A stretch of DNA of 25,490 nucleotides, taken from NCBI RefSeq assembly GCF_030826625.1, contig NZ_JAPJNQ010000029.1, forward strand, positions 1-25,490, read 5' to 3'. The notes below the pieces were generated by a model. It ran no database searches. It saw only the letters and a program-made list of their open reading frames with translations, and was not told the origin of the DNA. The number at the start of each line of letters is the position of its first letter. The stretch's first letter is position 1. Source of the stretch: Corynebacterium sp. (GTDB lineage: Bacteria > Actinomycetota > Actinomycetes > Mycobacteriales > Mycobacteriaceae). Positions 14,526-21,604 of this stretch are shown here, in pieces. The position numbers and the translations under genes are program-made.

Positions 14526-15265
14526 TGTCGGGCAACGGGTGGGGCTATGAAAACTGGGAAGACTACTACATTCCTGGAAGCAAGGTAGTACGTAATAAAT
14601 TCCGCGGGCCGGATAAACCTTACGGTGAGCCGGATCCTGACGTATTACGTGAGATGGAAGAATTTGCCTCCGCAGTTCGTATGGCTGAGCTTAAAGCCAA
14701 CCCCATCGAGGGCAACTTCGATTACGAACACATGCAGGCCATTCACGGCTATATCTTCCAGGATGTGTACGACTGGGCTGGAGTGCCGCGCGTCGGCCCG
14801 CACGGGTGGATGACCAAAGAAGGCCCCAACGTGTTGCACCCGGATGATCCAGACAATCCGACGATGGCTTTTACCTATTATCCGGGCACGGAAATCATGC
14901 ACGAGGATGCCCGCAAACAATACCGCAGGCTAGCCGAAAAGAATTATTTGCGCGGCCTGGAAAAGCCCGAGTTCGTCCGCGAGTTCGCCGAAATCTGGGG
15001 CGAACTGAACGTCATCCACGTTTTTCGTGAAGGTAATACTCGTACGCAGTTCATTTTCTTCGAGCAACTGTGTCGGCACGCTGGCTTCGTCATCGACACG
15101 GAACGCTTTGCCGTCAGAGATGATGCCACCATGCGGCAACAAGCCGCAGCAGGTCGGCCGAATCTGCGCGAAGATTTCGTTCGCGCGCGGTTTTATAGCC
15201 AAGCAACCGGCAGCAATAATCGCTTGGCCGATGTCCTCGACCAAGCGATTATGCCGCTAAACTAG
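14525..15265 (+). CDS. Fic-domain protein (putative AMP-transferase toxin)
   Basis: Fic enzymes usually transfer AMP from ATP to a hydroxyl of a target protein; toxins of class I modify targets such as DNA gyrase. The 246-residue protein has the Fic helical core: the entry segment NFDYEHMQAIHGYIFQDVYDWAG (about 64-86), a flap region (about 88-120) and the active loop H165-VF-R-E169-GN171-TR173TQF176. The catalytic His, the Mg-binding acidic residue, GN and first Arg are present; the canonical second Gly is Thr172 and the canonical second Arg (HxFx(D/E)GNGRxxR) is Phe176. Cotranslated with the VbhA-like gene. Targets cannot be inferred. AMPylation activity is likely but not shown. Confidence 0.85.
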   Translation: MSGNGWGYENWEDYYIPGSKVVRNKFRGPDKPYGEPDPDVLREMEEFASAVRMAELKANPIEGNFDYEHMQAIHGYIFQDVYDWAGVPRVGPHGWMTKEGPNVLHPDDPDNPTMAFTYYPGTEIMHEDARKQYRRLAEKNYLRGLEKPEFVREFAEIWGELNVIHVFREGNTRTQFIFFEQLCRHAGFVIDTERFAVRDDATMRQQAAAGRPNLREDFVRARFYSQATGSNNRLADVLDQAIMPLN

Positions 15266-15366
15266 GGCCAGTTGGGCAGCTGGCAACTAGGTAATTGGGC
15301 AGCACCTAGCAGGACAGGCCGGTGCCTCGGAAGCACACTAGTTGCTCCAATTACTGCCCTATTTCC
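15266..15366. repeat. structured region between convergent Fic and protease genes
   Basis: Dense short inverted repeats: GCCAG/CTGGC, CTAGGT/ACCTAG, GCAACTAG (15283-15290) with CTAGTTGC (15338-15345), and GTAATTGG (15291-15298) with CCAATTAC (15347-15354). The last two pairings cross each other (a pseudoknot order), so they cannot both form in a simple hairpin. CTAG occurs four times in 100 bases. No T-run follows, so it is not a standard terminator. Confidence 0.45.
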
Positions 15367-16293
15367 CTACTTCTTTGGCTTGCGCACAATACCCAGGCCA
15401 ATCACCAGGGCAACCAGTACGGCGGCACCACCCAACATCAGCCAAGTGGTGTTGCTGGAACCGTCGTCCGAAGAATCCGCAGCCGCAGAGCTGTCCGTCG
15501 ACGAGGTGTTATCGCCCTGTGAGACATTCGCTTCATCAGAGCTTACGGATTCCGACTGCTCCGTCATGGTTTGAATCATCCAGTCGTAGCTTTCAGCGGC
15601 CGGGGCGACGATGGACTCTGGTGAGGTGGTGTCCTCTGGGTTGTCCGGGTTGAAAGCCGCCGACAACACACCGTAGAGCTTGCCATCCATGAAGACTGGT
15701 CCGCCGGAATCGCCCTGCTGGAATTCCGCATCGTTGTCGAGGCGGGCAATCGCTGCCTGTTCACCGCCAAACAGCGCGAAGTTGTTCAGCTCGGTGATTT
15801 TGCCGTCGGCTTTCGGCAGCTGCTTGGTTTTACCGGTGCCCTCCGAGGACCAACCGTAAGTTTCAATTGCGCCCTGATCAGGGATTTCCTGCATGATCTC
15901 CGGGTATTCCTTCAAACCGATTGGTTCGGCGGTGCGGATCAGGCCGATATCGCCAGCGGGCGCCTTGTACCAGTCAGCAACCTTCACGCGCTTCTGGTCA
16001 TCGCCCTGACCAACACGGATACTGCCGCCTGGGGTCTCGGAGTTTTCCAGGCAGTGGCGTGCAGTAACAACCCAGTATTCCGCGACAGCGGTACCGGTGC
16101 AGTTGCCGTCCTCATCGCCGTCGTCACCGATCTGTTCCGAGACCACCGCGTTAGCGTGCACGGAATCCTCAGCGAACTGGTCGCTGATCAGCGCGTGTGC
16201 CGGAGCATTAGAGGCCAGAGCTGCCGCGGCTGCCAGCACAGGGGCACCGATGGTGAGCATGCGGAATTTTTTGGAAGCTGTAGAACGTGCCAT
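15367..16293 (-). CDS. membrane-anchored trypsin-like serine protease (S1 family)
   Basis: Secreted chymotrypsin-fold protease of 308 residues: signal peptide (basic MARSTASKKF, hydrophobic core to about residue 31, cleavage likely after AHA), catalytic triad H80 (TARHC), D115 (GDIGLI) and S196 (GDSGGP), with a likely disulfide C65-C81 around the His loop. After the domain (about residue 245) comes a Ser/Asp/Glu-rich spacer and a C-terminal membrane helix followed by VRKPKK. There is no LPxTG or LAxTG, so it is probably kept at the cell surface by this helix rather than by sortase. The ATG has AAAGAAG before it. It begins 36 bases after the upstream acyltransferase-like gene on the same strand; cotranscription is possible. 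Confidence 0.9.
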   Translation of the reverse strand: MARSTASKKFRMLTIGAPVLAAAAALASNAPAHALISDQFAEDSVHANAVVSEQIGDDGDEDGNCTGTAVAEYWVVTARHCLENSETPGGSIRVGQGDDQKRVKVADWYKAPAGDIGLIRTAEPIGLKEYPEIMQEIPDQGAIETYGWSSEGTGKTKQLPKADGKITELNNFALFGGEQAAIARLDNDAEFQQGDSGGPVFMDGKLYGVLSAAFNPDNPEDTTSPESIVAPAAESYDWMIQTMTEQSESVSSDEANVSQGDNTSSTDSSAAADSSDDGSSNTTWLMLGGAAVLVALVIGLGIVRKPKK

Positions 16294-16328
16294 TTTTGGC
16301 TTCTTTCTTTTCGGTTGTGTTTTTCGGA

Positions 16329-17453
16329 TTAATTATTAGCGTGCGCAGCTGACTCGGTGGCAGTTGCGGTAGCAGTAACAGCATCGCCGGTTGCCGAGCG
16401 TTGCTCGCAGGTTGTTGGGCGTTGCTTGCCACGTAGCTTGTCGACGCCGTCTGATGCTCCACGGGCAATCTTGCTGAGCACATATTCCAGCGGACCGTAC
16501 CTAAAGAACATGGCCCACAGGCTGGTGCCGACAACTGCCACCACGATCGTGGTGATCGCAAGCTCCGGGTACTGCGTGGCGATGCGCCCTCTGTTAACGA
16601 TGCCCGCAGAGATCACATGCCCCAGATACACTGTCAGCGCCATCGAGCCCATCGCTTTGAGCGGGAATACCCAGCGATCCGTGCGGAAGAGCAACAGGCA
16701 CAGCAGAATAATCGCGAGTGATCCGGCGATGGTGGCCAGGCCGTCGACAAGCCCACCGCTGTGTGGTTTCGCATCAAAGAAACCATGCACCGCGATGCCC
16801 AGATTGTTGCGTGTCGCCACTGCATAAGCTGAGTCGACCACATCCCGGGCAAGCACCCCGAGCACCGCAACAACGATGCCGATGGCTGCCGTGAGCAACC
16901 CGGAGGTCTCGTACGGTTCCACGTGCCAGTTACGATTGCGCAACCAGTGTGCGAAGAGCACGCCTGCTGCCATGTATGCCAACCACATCATGATGGGATA
17001 CGGTTCACGGAACAACGCGTGCAAAGTAATGTGCAGCGTTATCACGCGCACGACGCCAGATGCTGCAAGCAATGCCACGAACCCGGTGGCAACCCACGAA
17101 GTGCGCCAACGTGGGATCTGTAGCAGCGCAAACACGATATAGCCGATACCCAGGGCTTTAAGCACCACGATGATGGTTCCGGCATACGGGGTGACCACGA
17201 TTCCGATGATGACGAGGATGACGCCGCGAATAAAAACATCGACGCTTCCACGCTTGCTGAATATGATGGTCATCGAGATTCCGGAAAGTACCGCGAACAA
17301 AGCGGAAGGGAAACCTTCAAGGAAAGCTCCGGCAAAACCTTTGAGCGGGTACAAGTGCGCAACGATCATCGCTAGCAGGGCGATGCCGCGGGCAATATCA
17401 ATTCCAATGATGCGTCCGGTAACGGCGGTGTCATGTTGGGCAGTATCTGGCAT
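16329..17453 (-). CDS. multi-pass membrane protein of the DUF1624/DUF418 (HGSNAT-like acyltransferase) type
   Basis: Integral membrane protein with about ten hydrophobic segments. The N-terminus GIDIARGIALLAMIVAHLYP matches the opening motif of the heparan-alpha-glucosaminide N-acetyltransferase-like/DUF418 superfamily (G-x-D-x-x-RG-x-A), whose members are thought to move acyl groups across the membrane; the substrate here is unknown. A conserved YLGHV segment occurs in the second half, and a basic, then Ala/Thr-rich tail (TATATATE) ends the protein. Start: ATG at 17453 or the in-frame GTG at 17462; neither has a Shine-Dalgarno, so a leaderless or near-leaderless transcript is possible. A 14-bp perfect palindrome lies immediately upstream of the GTG. 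Confidence 0.75.
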   Translation of the reverse strand: MPDTAQHDTAVTGRIIGIDIARGIALLAMIVAHLYPLKGFAGAFLEGFPSALFAVLSGISMTIIFSKRGSVDVFIRGVILVIIGIVVTPYAGTIIVVLKALGIGYIVFALLQIPRWRTSWVATGFVALLAASGVVRVITLHITLHALFREPYPIMMWLAYMAAGVLFAHWLRNRNWHVEPYETSGLLTAAIGIVVAVLGVLARDVVDSAYAVATRNNLGIAVHGFFDAKPHSGGLVDGLATIAGSLAIILLCLLLFRTDRWVFPLKAMGSMALTVYLGHVISAGIVNRGRIATQYPELAITTIVVAVVGTSLWAMFFRYGPLEYVLSKIARGASDGVDKLRGKQRPTTCEQRSATGDAVTATATATESAAHANN

Positions 17454-17463
17454 GAGCACCACG

Positions 17464-17477
17464 GTAATAGCTATTAC
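17464..17477. promoter_or_regulatory. 14-bp palindrome at the acyltransferase start
   Basis: GTAATAGCTATTAC is a perfect palindrome that ends one base before the upstream GTG start codon (17462-17460, minus strand). In a leaderless promoter this is where the -10 and start point would be, so it could be a repressor site. Its role is inference. Confidence 0.4.
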
Positions 17478-17544
17478 TGAAAATACCTTGCATTATTTCG
17501 TACTGCTTGCCCAGAGGTTACTGACCGCTGGTTGATTAACTCGC

Positions 17545-17583
17545 AAAAATGCCGCTCACGCTGTGAAAATAACGTGAACGGCA
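17545..17583 (-). terminator. intrinsic terminator after the unassigned gene
   Basis: On the minus strand TGCCGTTCACG (17583-17573) pairs with CGTGAGCGGCA (17560-17550; one G-U pair) and is followed by TTTTT (17549-17545). It lies 80 bases after the stop of the gene at 17664-18422 and closes the thioesterase/unassigned-gene unit. Confidence 0.88.
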
Positions 17584-17663
17584 TTCCATGTCTGGGCCAA
17601 AGCTGCGAGCAGCAGTCTGCTTGTCGACGCTCCCAGCGCCAGCCACACTGCTGGTGCTCGTTG

Positions 17664-18422
17664 TTAAAACAGCACCGATAAACCGCGTGAATGGTACACG
17701 CTGCCAAATGGTGCGTCGACGCGCGACCACCGGCCGTTGGCCGAAACCCGCAGGTGGCGCGGTATATCCATGGGTGCAGAAAACCCTGGGATGAGCCCTA
17801 GATTCGTGCAGGCGAAAATCATCCGCATCGGGATTTCTACTTCTTCCCCGGCGTGGGCTGCAGAACTTTCGGTCTGGCCGGTTGACGCTGGTTCACTGTT
17901 TGCTTCGGTTCCCGCAGAGTTTCCTGGGAGTTCGCTGGCAGCAGCGTCTGCGTGCTCGTCGCTACTGCCGGGGTGTACAGTCAGCACGGTTTGATTAAGC
18001 AAGCTTTGTGGTGGGCCCATGGGTCCAGAAAACTGTCGCGCCAGGTTACGGCCTTTATCCGCGAGTTCACGCACGACGTGAACAGGCAGGTTATCCACGA
18101 GCTGGAAGCCTTGTGTTGGAGGGAGCGCGCCCGGCCAGGAGGTATCGCGGGCTGGCCCCAGGTGGGTCTGCTCGGTTTCTAGGCTGTGCAGCAGCGTACT
18201 CGCTGCCACCACTGCCCCATCGCGGGATACGGTGCCTTTGATGCGTCGGCAAGCAACCACGTCAAACGGGGTGGTAACGAAAACGTCGATGAGGTCGCCA
18301 CCATCACCATCGGTGGAAAGCACCCGAAACCTGGCCGAAGCGCTGGCATCCAGGCCGACGGCACGCGATAGGAGTGCGCGCAGACCCGGCCCGCCTGCTG
18401 TGATTTCGAGGGATTCAGACAT
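17664..18422 (-). CDS. conserved actinobacterial protein of unknown function
   Basis: I do not recognise a domain. The 252-residue soluble protein has no signal peptide or membrane helix. Residues about 1-145 look ordered (LEITAGGPGLRALLSRAVGLD, then FDVVACRRIKG and QLVDNLPVHVVRELADKGR). Residues about 150-195 are Ser/Ala/Glu-rich and probably disordered. A final ordered block follows (VEIPMRMIFACTNLGLIPGF and WSRVDAPFGSVYHSRGLSVLF). Its position right after the thioesterase corresponds to Rv2474c next to Rv2475c in M. tuberculosis, as I remember it, suggesting a conserved partner gene. Its ATG overlaps the thioesterase stop (TAATG), so the two are translated together. A minus-strand terminator follows. 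Confidence 0.75.
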   Translation of the reverse strand: MSESLEITAGGPGLRALLSRAVGLDASASARFRVLSTDGDGGDLIDVFVTTPFDVVACRRIKGTVSRDGAVVAASTLLHSLETEQTHLGPARDTSWPGALPPTQGFQLVDNLPVHVVRELADKGRNLARQFSGPMGPPQSLLNQTVLTVHPGSSDEHADAAASELPGNSAGTEANSEPASTGQTESSAAHAGEEVEIPMRMIFACTNLGLIPGFSAPMDIPRHLRVSANGRWSRVDAPFGSVYHSRGLSVLF

Positions 18423-18982
18423 TAGTCGTCGTAACCAATCTCGTCGTCGTAGCTAATCTCATCGCTGCCTGTGTGGCTTGCCCCGCCGCCAGCTCCAGCA
18501 CTGCCAGCAGCCCCGGCAGCTCCAGCACCCGAGCTACGCGAAATAGCACGGTCCGCCTCTTTAGCCAAGGTCGATTCCAAACGCATGATGTCGCGTTCTT
18601 GTTCGGTCAGCGGGCGTGGCATCTGGGTATCCATATCGACTGCCACAGAGACGGTCTCGATCACACACGCGGTGCGACCATGTTTATCTTTAATTTCCTG
18701 CCGGGTGACGAACGAAGAATTCCCGACCTCCACGACCTGGGATTCCACCAACAGCACCGAATTGCCTTCCGGCTCAATTGGTTTGCGGAAATCCAAGTCA
18801 AGCTTGCGCACGAAAGCAGCGAAATCTTCCATCCCGTTCGGATCGAAGTAGGCCTCTTTGTACGCCAGGCGGGCCTCCTGCGCGATTTCCACATAATTGG
18901 CGTTCATCACATGCCCATAGCGGTCGAAATCGGACCACCGCAGTGGCACGTGATACTGGTGAATTGCCGGGTTATCCGCCAT
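18422..18982 (-). CDS. acyl-CoA thioesterase (hotdog fold, 4HBT family)
   Basis: Likely hydrolyses acyl-CoA thioesters in the cytosol. The hotdog signature WSDFDRYGHVMNANYVEIAQEAR (residues 16-38) contains the usual catalytic Asp and the GHVxN turn; the central LDLDFRKPI strand and VETVSVAVD strand follow. The domain spans about residues 5-145. The extra tail is unusual: a Gly/Ala-rich stretch (151-169) and an acidic repeat, DEISYDDEIGYDD, at the very end. The ATG at 18982 is preferred because the hotdog domain starts right after it; AAAGG is 15 bases upstream, a weak site, while an upstream in-frame GTG (19018) has none. Coupled by TAATG to the next gene. Corresponds in order to Rv2475c. Confidence 0.88.
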   Translation of the reverse strand: MADNPAIHQYHVPLRWSDFDRYGHVMNANYVEIAQEARLAYKEAYFDPNGMEDFAAFVRKLDLDFRKPIEPEGNSVLLVESQVVEVGNSSFVTRQEIKDKHGRTACVIETVSVAVDMDTQMPRPLTEQERDIMRLESTLAKEADRAISRSSGAGAAGAAGSAGAGGGASHTGSDEISYDDEIGYDD

Positions 18983-19041
18983 AGAAAACCTAGGAAACCT
19001 TTCTAGAATGCTCGCCACGCAAAGTGGAGGTGTTGGAAGCC

Positions 19042-20712
19042 TTAGCGGGTCAGCTTGCGGTGCGTCACACGGGAAGGACGCGCTGCATCCTCACCGAGGC
19101 GCTCGATCTTATTCTTCTCGTAATCGCCGAAGTTACCCTCGAACCAGAACCACTGACCTTCTTCCACATTGCCTTCCCAAGCCAGAATGTGGGTACAGGT
19201 GCGGTCCAGGAACCAGCGGTCGTGCGAGATGACTACCGCACAACCCGGGAATTTCTCCAGGGCATTTTCCAAAGAACCAAGGGTCTCGACGTCCAAGTCG
19301 TTAGTCGGCTCGTCGAGCAGGATCAGGTTGCCGCCCTCTTTCAGCGTCAACGCCAGGTTCAAGCGGTTACGCTCACCACCGGAGAGCACCTTCGACGGCT
19401 TTTGCTGGTCTGGTCCCTTGAAACCAAAGGCAGACAGGTAAGCGCGTGAAGGCATCTCGTTTTGGCCGACGTGAATATAGTCCAGCCCACCGGAGACAAC
19501 TTCCCAAACGGTCGCTTCTGGGTCGATGTTTTCACGGTTCTGGTCCACATACGACAGCTGCACAGTCTCACCGACGGTGACTTTGCCGCCGTCGGCTTCT
19601 TCCAAACCAACGATGGTCTTAAACAGCGTGGTTTTACCAACACCGTTAGGGCCAATCACACCGACGATGCCGTTACGTGGCAGAGTGAAAGACAGATCCT
19701 TGATCAAGGTACGATCGCCGAATCCCTTGGTGAGGTTTTCAGCTTCGACAACCTTGTTGCCCAAACGAGGTGGGGTTGGAATCTGGATTTCTTCGAAGTC
19801 GAGCTTCTTGTACTGCTCGGCCTCGGCAGCCATTTCCTCGTAGCGCTCCAAACGAGCCTTGTTCTTCGCCTGGCGGGCCTTGGAACCGGAACGAACCCAT
19901 TCCAGCTCATCCTTCAAGCGCTTGCGCAGCTTGGCATCCTTCTTACCGGCAACCTGCAAGCGTTCCTGCTTCTTCTCCAAGTAGGTCGAGTAGTTGCCTT
20001 CATACGGGTGCAGTTTGCCGCGGTCAACCTCACAAATCCAGCCGGCAACGTTATCCAGGAAGTAGCGGTCGTGGGTCACGGCCAGCACAGCACCTGGGTA
20101 GTTTTCTAGGTGCTTTTCCAGCCAGTGCACCGACTCCGCATCCAGGTGGTTGGTTGGCTCGTCGAGAAGCAGCAAGTCCGGCTCAGACAACAACAGTTTC
20201 GCCAACGCCACACGACGGCGCTCACCACCAGAAAGGTTGGTGACAGGTTCTTCCGACGGCGGACAGCGAAGCGCTTCCATGGCCTGCTCGATCTTGGAAT
20301 CAACTTCCCAAGCATCCGCATTATCCAGTTCTTCCTGGAGCTTGCCCATTTCTTCCATGAGCTCGTCGGTGTAGTTGGTGGCCATCTCTTCAGCGATGGC
20401 TTCGAAGCGCTGCTTTTTCTCGAAGATCTCGCCGAGGCCTTCTTCAACATTGCCGCGCACAGTCTTCTCTTCGTTCAGCGGTGGCTCCTGTTGGAGAATG
20501 CCGACGGTCGCGCCCGGATCCAAGAACGCTTCACCATTGGAAGGCTCCGACAACCCGGCCATGATCTTCAGGATCGAGGATTTACCGGCACCATTCGGGC
20601 CGACGACGCCGATTTTTGCGCCAGGGTAAAAAGCCATGGTGACATCGTCAAGAATGACTTTGTCACCCACGGTTTTGCGTACATTTTTCATCGTATAGAT
20701 GAACTCGCCCAT
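19042..20712 (-). CDS. ettA: energy-dependent translational throttle protein EttA (ABC-F)
   Basis: Soluble twin ATPase that binds the ribosomal E site and links translation to the ATP/ADP ratio. Its 556 residues are the family's standard length. First ATPase: Walker A GPNGAGKS at 38-45, signature LSGGERRRVALAK, Walker B LLLLDEPTNHLD. The Arm insertion lies between these, and a basic linker (QERLQVAGKKDAKLRKRLKD and following) joins the domains. Second ATPase: GPNGVGKT, LSGGERNRLNLAL and LILLDEPTNDLD. No membrane domain, as expected for ABC-F. The ATG at 20712 starts MGEFIYTMKNV, the typical N-terminus, with AAGGGG before it; an upstream in-frame extension is not needed. Follows the SSB-like gene by 131 bases on the same strand, the order seen in mycobacteria. 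Confidence 0.97.
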   Translation of the reverse strand: MGEFIYTMKNVRKTVGDKVILDDVTMAFYPGAKIGVVGPNGAGKSSILKIMAGLSEPSNGEAFLDPGATVGILQQEPPLNEEKTVRGNVEEGLGEIFEKKQRFEAIAEEMATNYTDELMEEMGKLQEELDNADAWEVDSKIEQAMEALRCPPSEEPVTNLSGGERRRVALAKLLLSEPDLLLLDEPTNHLDAESVHWLEKHLENYPGAVLAVTHDRYFLDNVAGWICEVDRGKLHPYEGNYSTYLEKKQERLQVAGKKDAKLRKRLKDELEWVRSGSKARQAKNKARLERYEEMAAEAEQYKKLDFEEIQIPTPPRLGNKVVEAENLTKGFGDRTLIKDLSFTLPRNGIVGVIGPNGVGKTTLFKTIVGLEEADGGKVTVGETVQLSYVDQNRENIDPEATVWEVVSGGLDYIHVGQNEMPSRAYLSAFGFKGPDQQKPSKVLSGGERNRLNLALTLKEGGNLILLDEPTNDLDVETLGSLENALEKFPGCAVVISHDRWFLDRTCTHILAWEGNVEEGQWFWFEGNFGDYEKNKIERLGEDAARPSRVTHRKLTR

Positions 20713-20843
20713 ATTTCCCCTTCGCGAAATTAGGTGGAACGACACGAAATCTTTATCTCTGACGAGAATACATGACTTTCGTACCCGCCCCATCACTGAT
20801 CCCGCACGATACAGGCTGCTAATACCCCACGATGAGTACAGCG

Positions 20844-21422
20844 CTAATTCGCTGCCACGGTTGCTGCTGACTGTTCACCAAACGGGGTGGCTGACTCATC
20901 GGTGAACCCACCCTTGTTCGCCGGCGCTGCCGAACTCGTTGCTTGCTGTGCAGAACCAGAACCAGAACCAGAGCCTGTGCCAGCACCAGCCAAGGCATCG
21001 TGGTCGAACACGACTCCTTCAACATTGAGCACCGGCGCGCCACTGTCATCTCGGTCAGCTTTGCGTTTCGTCAGCGCCGCGGCATAGTGCGACAGATCCG
21101 GGCCAATGTGTGTGGCCTTGAGCACCGCCTTGGAACGACGATTGCCTTCGGCATCTTCCCATTCCTGCGTCACCAATGAGCCAACGACGAGCACTGGAAA
21201 GCCTTTGCGCAGGCTAGAAGCAGTATTAACGGCCAACTGCCCCCAGGCTTCAACGTCTAGAAACAGGTTGTCGTAATCACGCCAGCCAGATTCTTGCTCA
21301 TCATCACGCACAGAGCGCGAGGAAGCCACGCGCAAATCAAGCACGCAATTGCCTCCTGCTACGCGACGCAGGCTTGGTTCCTGGGTGATACGGCCAGTGA
21401 TGGAAATCTGATGTTGGGACAT
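20844..21422 (-). CDS. single-stranded DNA-binding protein-like (second SSB)
   Basis: OB-fold protein of 192 residues. The first about 110 residues follow the SSB pattern: ISITGRITQEPSLRRVAGGNCVLDLRVASS, a loop with WRDYDNLFLDVEAWGQLA, then LRKGFPVLVVGSLVTQEWED and RRSKAVLKATHIGPDL. The C-terminus is low complexity (GAGTGSGSGSGSA) and ends SAATVAAN, without the acidic DDDIPF-type tip that canonical SSB uses to recruit partners, so this is probably the specialised paralogue (compare Rv2478c), not the replication SSB. The ATG is preceded by AAGGGG at about 7 bases. The coding DNA for the Gly-Ser stretch is a hexanucleotide repeat. A palindrome with two DnaA boxes lies 107-150 bases upstream. 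Confidence 0.85.
   Translation of the reverse strand: MSQHQISITGRITQEPSLRRVAGGNCVLDLRVASSRSVRDDEQESGWRDYDNLFLDVEAWGQLAVNTASSLRKGFPVLVVGSLVTQEWEDAEGNRRSKAVLKATHIGPDLSHYAAALTKRKADRDDSGAPVLNVEGVVFDHDALAGAGTGSGSGSGSAQQATSSAAPANKGGFTDESATPFGEQSAATVAAN
20952..20975. repeat. hexanucleotide repeat in the SSB-like gene
   Basis: AGAACC is repeated three times and once as AGAGCC, encoding (on the minus strand) alternating Gly-Ser. Each unit is six bases, so slippage would add or remove Gly-Ser pairs without a frameshift. Confidence 0.75.
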
Positions 21423-21528
21423 GATGTTTCCCCTTCCACAAAACTTCGGTAGGTCTCGAACTATCCAACGCGAATTGCGCTGGTAACACCTACTGTCTGG
21501 GAAATCATTTGCCACCACAACGAACGAA

Positions 21529-21572
21529 GCCGCTAGGTTGTGGATAAACCTAGTTATCCACAACCTAGCGGC
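21529..21572. repeat. 19-bp inverted repeat containing two head-to-head DnaA boxes
   Basis: The arms 21529-21547 and 21554-21572 are perfectly complementary over 19 bp with a 6-bp spacer ACCTAG. The left arm ends in TGTGGATAA (21539-21547) and the right arm starts with TTATCCACA (21554-21562); both are exact matches to the DnaA-box consensus. It sits after the SGNH hydrolase gene and before the SSB-like gene, both on the minus strand. It could be a terminator, but no real T-run follows (TTCGTTCGTT on the minus strand). Confidence 0.85.
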
Positions 21573-21604
21573 AATCGCGGGCACGCAATTTGCCCACCAT
21601 GCAC

